Source: Candidatus Woesearchaeota archaeon
Lineage (GTDB): Archaea; Nanobdellota; Nanobdellia; Woesearchaeales; GW2011-AR9
Assembly (NCBI GenBank): GCA_018655525.1
Contig: JABIJM010000020.1
Span: 18,980 to 82,979 of the forward strand
Direction of reading: 5' to 3'
Length of the DNA: 64,000 bases
Shown here: positions 59,674-64,000 of the stretch, in pieces
Layout: each line of letters begins with the position of its first letter
Position numbering within the stretch: position 1 is the stretch's first letter
The notes under the pieces: model-generated
What the model saw: the letters and a program-made list of their open reading frames with translations, nothing else
What the model was told of the DNA's origin: nothing
Database searches by the model: none
Program-made: the position numbers and the translations under genes

Positions 59674-61533
59674 CTATGCTTTCTTTCCTTCTTTTTTTTC
59701 TGTGAACTCTGCATCAACAACATTTTCATCCTTTTTTTTACCAGGAGTTTCTTGTGTTTTTGCTTGTTCAGCAGCTGCAGCGTCTTGATACATTTTTGCA
59801 CCAATCTCTTGCACGACTTTGTTGAGTTCTTCAATTTTTGGATTAATGATAGAGGGATCACCAGATTTACGTGCTTCTTCTAATCCTGCTATTTGATCTT
59901 CAATCTTCTTCTTGGTACTTTTCTCAACTTTGTCTTTGAATTCGTCAAGCATTTTTTTACTTTGATGGATTACAGATTCTGCATTATTATCTGCTTCAAT
60001 CTTTTCCATCTTTTTGTTATCTGCTTCTGCATGTTTCTCTGCTTCTTGACGCATTTTTTCAACTTCTTCTTTGTTTAAGTTACCAGATCCAGTAATTTGA
60101 ATTTTTTGTTCTTTTCCTGATCCAATATCTTTCGCTGATACATGAACAATTCCGTTTGCATCAATGTCAAAAGTTACTTCAATTTGAGGTACACCTTTTG
60201 GTGCTGGAGGAAGTCCAACTAAATCAAATTGTCCAAGGACTTTGTTGTCTCCAAACATTGGTCGCTCTCCTTGACCTACACGAATTGTTACCGCTGGTTG
60301 ATTGTCTGCAGCTGTAGAAAATGTTTGAGATTTCTTAAATGGAATTGTACTGTTCCGTTCAATAATCTTTGTGAATATTCCACCGAGTGTTTCAATTCCT
60401 AAACTTAATGGTGTTACATCAAGTAAAAGAACATCTTTTACATCTCCCGAGATAACACCTGCTTGGATACTTGCTCCAACTGCAACTGCTTCATCTGGAT
60501 TTACGGATTTATCTCCTTCTTTTCCTGTAATTCTTTTTACAAGTTCTTGAACTGCAGGGATTCTTGTTGATCCACCTACGAATAAAATTTTATGAATTTT
60601 ATCTGAGGTTAAATCTGCATCACTCATTGCTTTTTTAACTGGACTTTCCAATCGTTTTAGGATATCTGAGATTAATTCTTCAAATTTTGCCCTTGTTAAT
60701 TCTTCTTTAACGTGTTTTGGACCGTTTTGATCAGCTGTGATAAAAGGGATACTGATTTCAACTTTTGTTTTTGTTGATAATTCTATCTTTGCTTTTTCTG
60801 CAGCTTCTTTTAATCTCTGTTCAGCAGTTGGATCTGCTTTAAGGTCAATACCGGTTGATTTTTTGAAGTTGTCTGCAATATGATCTATGATTAATTGATC
60901 TACGTCATCTCCACCAAGTAAGTTATCTCCTGATGTTGATTTTACTTCAAAAATTCCATCTCCTAATTCTAGGATTGAAACGTCAAAGGTTCCACCACCA
61001 AAATCAAAAACTAAGACAGTTTGTTCAGTTTCTTTTTTATCTAAACCATATGCTAATGCACCTGCTGTTGGTTCGTTAATAATTCGTAAAACGTTTAATC
61101 CTGCAATTTCACCTGCATTCTTTGTTGCTTGACGTTCTTGATCGTTGAAGTATGCTGGTACGGTAATAACTGCATTTTTTACAGGTTGTCCTAAATATGC
61201 TTCTGCATCTTTCTTCAATTTCTGAAGAATCATTGCTGAAATTTGTTCTGGTGTGTATTCTTTACCATCTACAGAAATCTTTTCATTAGATCCTACTTTT
61301 CGTTTAATTGAACGAATTGTATGAAGTGGGTCTACGATTGCTTGGTTTCGTGCAATTTGTCCTACAATCACTTCACCGTCTTTAATATGGACTACGGAAG
61401 GTGTGGTTCGTGTTCCTTCTGCATTTGTCATGATTGTTGGTTTCCCACCTTCTAATACAGCCATAGCTGAGAAAGTTGTACCTAAGTCTATTCCGATTGT
61501 TGCACCGGTTACGTTATTTTTATTTTCTGTCAT
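59674..61533 (-). CDS. dnaK: Chaperone DnaK (Hsp70)
   Basis: A 619-residue Hsp70. Signatures are [18 protein letters not shown] (about 13-30), [13 protein letters not shown] (about 182-194) and [15 protein letters not shown] (about 322-336). The substrate-binding domain and helical lid follow, ending in an Ala/Lys tail without EEVD. It refolds proteins with DnaJ and GrpE. Bacterial-type DnaK in archaea reflects old transfer. It is second in the grpE-dnaK-HD-dnaJ operon. Confidence 0.98.
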   Translation of the reverse strand: MTENKNNVTGATIGIDLGTTFSAMAVLEGGKPTIMTNAEGTRTTPSVVHIKDGEVIVGQIARNQAIVDPLHTIRSIKRKVGSNEKISVDGKEYTPEQISAMILQKLKKDAEAYLGQPVKNAVITVPAYFNDQERQATKNAGEIAGLNVLRIINEPTAGALAYGLDKKETEQTVLVFDFGGGTFDVSILELGDGIFEVKSTSGDNLLGGDDVDQLIIDHIADNFKKSTGIDLKADPTAEQRLKEAAEKAKIELSTKTKVEISIPFITADQNGPKHVKEELTRAKFEELISDILKRLESPVKKAMSDADLTSDKIHKILFVGGSTRIPAVQELVKRITGKEGDKSVNPDEAVAVGASIQAGVISGDVKDVLLLDVTPLSLGIETLGGIFTKIIERNSTIPFKKSQTFSTAADNQPAVTIRVGQGERPMFGDNKVLGQFDLVGLPPAPKGVPQIEVTFDIDANGIVHVSAKDIGSGKEQKIQITGSGNLNKEEVEKMRQEAEKHAEADNKKMEKIEADNNAESVIHQSKKMLDEFKDKVEKSTKKKIEDQIAGLEEARKSGDPSIINPKIEELNKVVQEIGAKMYQDAAAAEQAKTQETPGKKKDENVVDAEFTEKKEGKKA

Positions 61534-61560
61534 TTTTATTGTTCCTCCGAGTTAGTATTG

Positions 61561-62046
61561 TTATTTTTTTCCTGCACTGACTTTGACACGTGCATGCCTG
61601 ATTACGTTGCCATGAAGAGAATATCCCTTTTGAAATTCTTCAATGATTGTGTTCTCTGGTTCTTCTGAAGGTGTTTTCATTAAAGCTTCATGATAATATG
61701 GATCAAATAGTTTCTTTTCTGTAGTAAGTGTTTCCACGCCGTTATCCTCGAGGAGGGAGTTAAATTGGCTATAAATTAACTCCACTCCTTGAAGGAAATC
61801 GGTGTTTTCTTGAGGTGCATTTTTTAATGCAAGGTGAAAATTATCTACGATAGGTAATAGTTGTAAGATAATATCTTTAGATGCAACAGATTGTATATCT
61901 GAAACACGTTTTTCAGTTTGTTTTCGGAAGTTCTCAAAATTTGCTTGGGTCCTTTTTAAGAGGCCAACCATTTCACTTAATGCTTTATCCTTGGAATTTT
62001 CCTGTAATTGTTCTTTTGTTTCTTTAGATTTTTTTTCTTTTGCCAT
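61561..62046 (-). CDS. grpE: Nucleotide exchange factor GrpE
   Basis: A 161-residue protein with a coiled-coil N-terminus (MVGLLKRTQANFENFRKQTEKR) and the conserved beta domain HEALMKTPSEEPENTIIEEFQKGY followed by RHARVKVS. It releases ADP from DnaK. It is the first gene of the chaperone operon; its promoter and candidate operator lie at 62063-62113. Confidence 0.94.
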   Translation of the reverse strand: MAKEKKSKETKEQLQENSKDKALSEMVGLLKRTQANFENFRKQTEKRVSDIQSVASKDIILQLLPIVDNFHLALKNAPQENTDFLQGVELIYSQFNSLLEDNGVETLTTEKKLFDPYYHEALMKTPSEEPENTIIEEFQKGYSLHGNVIRHARVKVSAGKK

Positions 62047-62062
62047 ATTTATACCTGGTTTG

Positions 62063-62113
62063 GTTGAGTTTAAGTCAACTTAGTTGGGTTGAAGTGAGTT
62101 TCTTTTATAAATC
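62063..62113 (-). promoter_or_regulatory. Promoter and candidate operator of the grpE-dnaK-dnaJ operon
   Basis: A TATA box (minus strand GATTTATAAAAG, 62102-62113) is followed by overlapping palindromes GTTGA-gtttaag-TCAAC (62063-62079) and CAACTTAGTTG (62076-62086), right over the expected transcription start. A repressor bound here would block the polymerase. The divergent HTH protein at 62207 is the obvious candidate. Confidence 0.55.
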
Positions 62114-62206
62114 TTTCTGAAAAATCAAAGATTTTGAAGAATGCTCGGAAATTAATTTCCTGCGCTTTCGGGAAAGTTTTAAAAATATGGAAGAGATCTT
62201 AAGCCC

Positions 62207-62599
62207 ATGGGAAAAATCACAGTTATCAAAGTTAGGCATACCCAATCAAGGAATGTCAACAAAGAATTGCAATGGTTAGGTGATTCCCTAGGATTATTTG
62301 GAAATAGAGATAAAGATTCAAGTTGTTTTCGGATGTTCATAGTGCTAGTTAGAAAATCTCGGAAAAACGAATCTGTAAGTTCCGATGATTTAGCAAATAA
62401 TTTAAGTTTAAGTAGGGCAACAGTTGTTCACCATCTGAAAAAACTTCTGGGTTCTGGTATTGTCATTCGTCAGGATCGGGGGTATATCCTCAGAGAAGCT
62501 AATTTATCAGCACTAGTGAGAGATATTAAGAGAGATACAAACGCAATGTTAGCAGAAATTGAAGATGTAGCTAAAGAAATTGATGATATGTTGGGTTAA
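62207..62599 (+). CDS. HTH transcription regulator, candidate heat-shock repressor
   Basis: A 130-residue protein. Residues about 50-100 form a winged helix-turn-helix (VSSDDLANNLSLSRATVVHHLKKLLGSGIVIRQDRGYILR), of ArsR/MarR style. A C-terminal helix (IKRDTNAMLAEIEDVAKEID) probably dimerises. It is divergent from grpE-dnaK. By analogy with archaeal heat-shock repressors such as Phr, which also regulate neighbouring stress genes, it likely controls this operon and itself. The hairpin TTTCC-tgcgctttcg-GGAAA (62157-62176) lies before its start. Confidence 0.72.
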   Translation: MGKITVIKVRHTQSRNVNKELQWLGDSLGLFGNRDKDSSCFRMFIVLVRKSRKNESVSSDDLANNLSLSRATVVHHLKKLLGSGIVIRQDRGYILREANLSALVRDIKRDTNAMLAEIEDVAKEIDDMLG

Positions 62600-63417
62600 T
62601 TCTTTTTTGAAAAAAATTGTTCCATAATAAAAACCAACAAGAACCCTAAAATTCCCAAAAGTAAGACAGGAATATTTGTTCCACCAGTTTCTACGATTTT
62701 TGTAACTGGAATTCTCAAAGAACCAAGCATTAAGCCGGTTAAGAACGCAAACATTAAGGTCTTAAAGTGATGCATTAAGTGATCTAAGAGTTTAGAGAAG
62801 GCCAAAATCCCAGTTAATGTGCCTAATCCGAAAACTGCAAGGACTTTAAGATTAAATTCATGGATCGCAGTTATGATGAATTGGTATTGACCAAGGAGGA
62901 GGAGAAGAAATGCACCGGAGATCCCCGGAAGAATCATCGCACAGATCGCAATTGCACCTGCAAGAAAGATGAAAGGCAAGGAATGATTTATTGAGAATGT
63001 TGTTGGCGAGGAGAGCAAGTAGGCTATAATAAATCCAACAATTGCAAATAAGATTTTTTTAAGATTAAGTTTTCCCATTGATTTAATGAGAATGACTGCA
63101 GATGCTAAAATTAATCCAAAGAAGAATGCAAAGGTGATAGAAGGTTTGTTTGTGAGTAAATAATCCATTATTTTTGAGAAAGTGAATAATGCGACCCCAA
63201 TTCCCGCACCTAATGGAATGAAGAGTTTGAGATCTAAATTGGTGTAAAATTTTTTGAATTTGCCCTTGAATAAAAGCGAGATTTTGATTTTACTAATTGC
63301 GTGGATTAATCTGTGGTAAATACCTGTAATGAAGGCGATTGTACCTCCTGACACGCCAGGAACAGCATCAGCCATACCCATAAGCAGTCCACGTAAGAAT
63401 ATAAGGAGTGTTTCCAT
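62596..63417 (-). CDS. DUF368-family membrane protein
   Basis: A 273-residue membrane protein with about eight helices. The family mark GMADAVPGVSGGTIAFITGIY (about 13-33) and a second similar motif ICAMILPGISGAFLLLLLGQY (about 170-190) show the two inverted halves. DUF368/PopT-like proteins have been linked to polyprenyl-phosphate transport; this is family knowledge only. I start at METLLIF (63417), 25-30 bases after TTTAAATA; an upstream frame to 63456 overlaps the next gene. Its 3' end overlaps the HTH gene by 4 bases. Confidence 0.82.
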   Translation of the reverse strand: METLLIFLRGLLMGMADAVPGVSGGTIAFITGIYHRLIHAISKIKISLLFKGKFKKFYTNLDLKLFIPLGAGIGVALFTFSKIMDYLLTNKPSITFAFFFGLILASAVILIKSMGKLNLKKILFAIVGFIIAYLLSSPTTFSINHSLPFIFLAGAIAICAMILPGISGAFLLLLLGQYQFIITAIHEFNLKVLAVFGLGTLTGILAFSKLLDHLMHHFKTLMFAFLTGLMLGSLRIPVTKIVETGGTNIPVLLLGILGFLLVFIMEQFFSKKN

Positions 63418-63442
63418 GAGATAAGAAGTGACAAAAGTGTAT

Positions 63443-63550
63443 TTAAATCTTGCCATGACAATATGGACAGAATAAGTTACGTAAACCGGAAAACATTACA
63501 GCCATAAATTTGTATTTACACGCCGGACATTCACACGCTTGTTTTTGCAT
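63443..63550 (-). CDS. 35-residue zinc-ribbon microprotein
   Basis: A minus-strand ORF giving MQKQACECPACKYKF, then MAVMFSGLRN and LFCPYCHGKI. Two Cys pairs (CPAC and CPYC) have zinc-ribbon spacing. It lies between the DUF368 gene and the next membrane protein, with TTTATATACC upstream (about 63570). Too short for most gene finders; the cysteine spacing and clean ATG and stop support it, but translation is not proven. Confidence 0.62.
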   Translation of the reverse strand: MQKQACECPACKYKFMAVMFSGLRNLFCPYCHGKI

Positions 63551-63616
63551 ATAAAGTCAAAAAAATAGAGGTATATAAAGTTGCTGTTGTTACAAAAAAG
63601 ATGAAAATAAAAAAAA

Positions 63617-64000
63617 TTAATCAGAAGCTAGCTTCCATACAACTTTAAAGCCTAAAATTAATGCTGCTGGAGAAACAAAGACAACTATATTACTTAGAAT
63701 TGAACGGATATACTCACCAATGACGGGAATAAGACCATAATTGACAATTCCTGCGAGCATTAACGCAATAGACGCAATTAAGAAAGGCATTGTTTCTTTT
63801 GCAGTTAAATTGAAAAGTCCGACAACAAAACCTAAAATGAATAATGTTGTGATTAAAACTTCAGCACTGATAAAATTTTGAAATAAACCTGCAATGATTG
63901 CAATTAAAAGTCCTGCAAAGAATGCATAATGTGCAATTCTATGTAACTCTACTGATTTTTTTGAACTTGATTTTCGTTTAGATGATTTTCGTTTAGCCAT
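63617..64000 (-). CDS. Small membrane protein with basic N-terminus, 127 residues
   Basis: A basic start (MAKRKSSKRKSSSKKS) precedes four hydrophobic helices (about 24-43, 49-66, 74-93, 98-119). It resembles other K-rich small membrane proteins of this genome, such as the channel-associated ones at 47671-49161, but has no motif. The ATG falls on the last bases of the window; a longer start beyond 64000 cannot be ruled out, though MAKRK is a common start here. Confidence 0.6.
   Translation of the reverse strand: MAKRKSSKRKSSSKKSVELHRIAHYAFFAGLLIAIIAGLFQNFISAEVLITTLFILGFVVGLFNLTAKETMPFLIASIALMLAGIVNYGLIPVIGEYIRSILSNIVVFVSPAALILGFKVVWKLASD

Noticed and set aside
1..64000. CRISPR array, insertion sequence or prophage
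   Set aside because: I saw no regularly spaced repeats with variable spacers, no transposase or tyrosine/serine integrase motifs, and no phage structural genes. The mobile features seen are the two endonucleases and possibly the nested inverted repeat.

Overview
The window looks like a chromosome segment from an AT-rich archaeon, most likely a DPANN lineage of the Woesearchaeota/Pacearchaeota kind. Archaeal or eukaryote-type information genes support this: SRP54, class I lysyl-tRNA synthetase, aIF2-gamma, eS17, eL37, LSm, the uL1-P0-P1 ribosomal operon, a translin-like protein, split Dph2, archaeol lipid enzymes, and tRNA genes with archaeal-type introns. Promoters are archaeal TATA boxes (often TTTATAAA) about 25-30 bp before the start, and many messages look leaderless. 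The exact phylum is an inference from protein style, for example the KRGQVTVFIILG-type signal and the many K-rich small proteins. Several genes are of bacterial type: MetK, MnmH, an RsuA/RluB-like pseudouridine synthase, NrdR, DnaK-DnaJ-GrpE, and RimK with its protease partner.

Layout. 1-3304: end of SRP54, a zinc-ribbon microprotein, a PIN-like protein and a phosphoesterase. 3406-7763: a group of exported proteins that together look peptidoglycan-directed: an EF-hand lipoprotein, a VWA-OmpA lipoprotein, a Tat-exported LysM/M23 peptidase, and a membrane-anchored lytic-transglycosylase-like protein. 7760-10318: translin, LSm, eL37 and a Cys-repeat lipoprotein. 10385-11190: a LAGLIDADG endonuclease running into an intron-containing tRNA-Leu. 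11198-15844: lysS, prs and a run of unknown genes. 15837-26900: two class II (B12) ribonucleotide reductases, a cobalamin adenosyltransferase and NrdR, with a 1498-residue surface protein between them. 26972-38521: lipid synthesis, split dph2, an H1-like basic protein, Dus, a metallopeptidase/pilin-like pair, MnmH, a pseudouridine synthase and topoisomerase IB. 38524-42842: a nuclease-like protein, an RQC-UvrD-HRDC helicase, a solitary 5S rRNA, a nested inverted repeat and a two-intron tRNA-Glu. 42843-50038: RimB-like/RimK, a permease-methyltransferase fusion, a phosphodiesterase, a potassium channel with a voltage-sensor-like neighbour, and NnrD. 50198-51207: a two-intron tRNA-Lys with a second LAGLIDADG gene running antisense into it. 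51208-64000: translation genes, metK, the ribosomal stalk operon, the chaperone operon with a likely divergent repressor, and membrane proteins.

The two most unusual themes are these. First, a possible bacterial-wall-degrading secreted set sits in an archaeon that would not be expected to have peptidoglycan. Second, two homing endonuclease ORFs share a 30-bp promoter element, and each reads through an exon of an intron-bearing tRNA and ends inside that tRNA's intron. Another linked theme is the deoxyribonucleotide module, where B12-dependent reductases, the enzyme that makes their cofactor, and the NrdR repressor with palindromic sites lie close together. All functional calls come from reading motifs by eye; no database search was possible.
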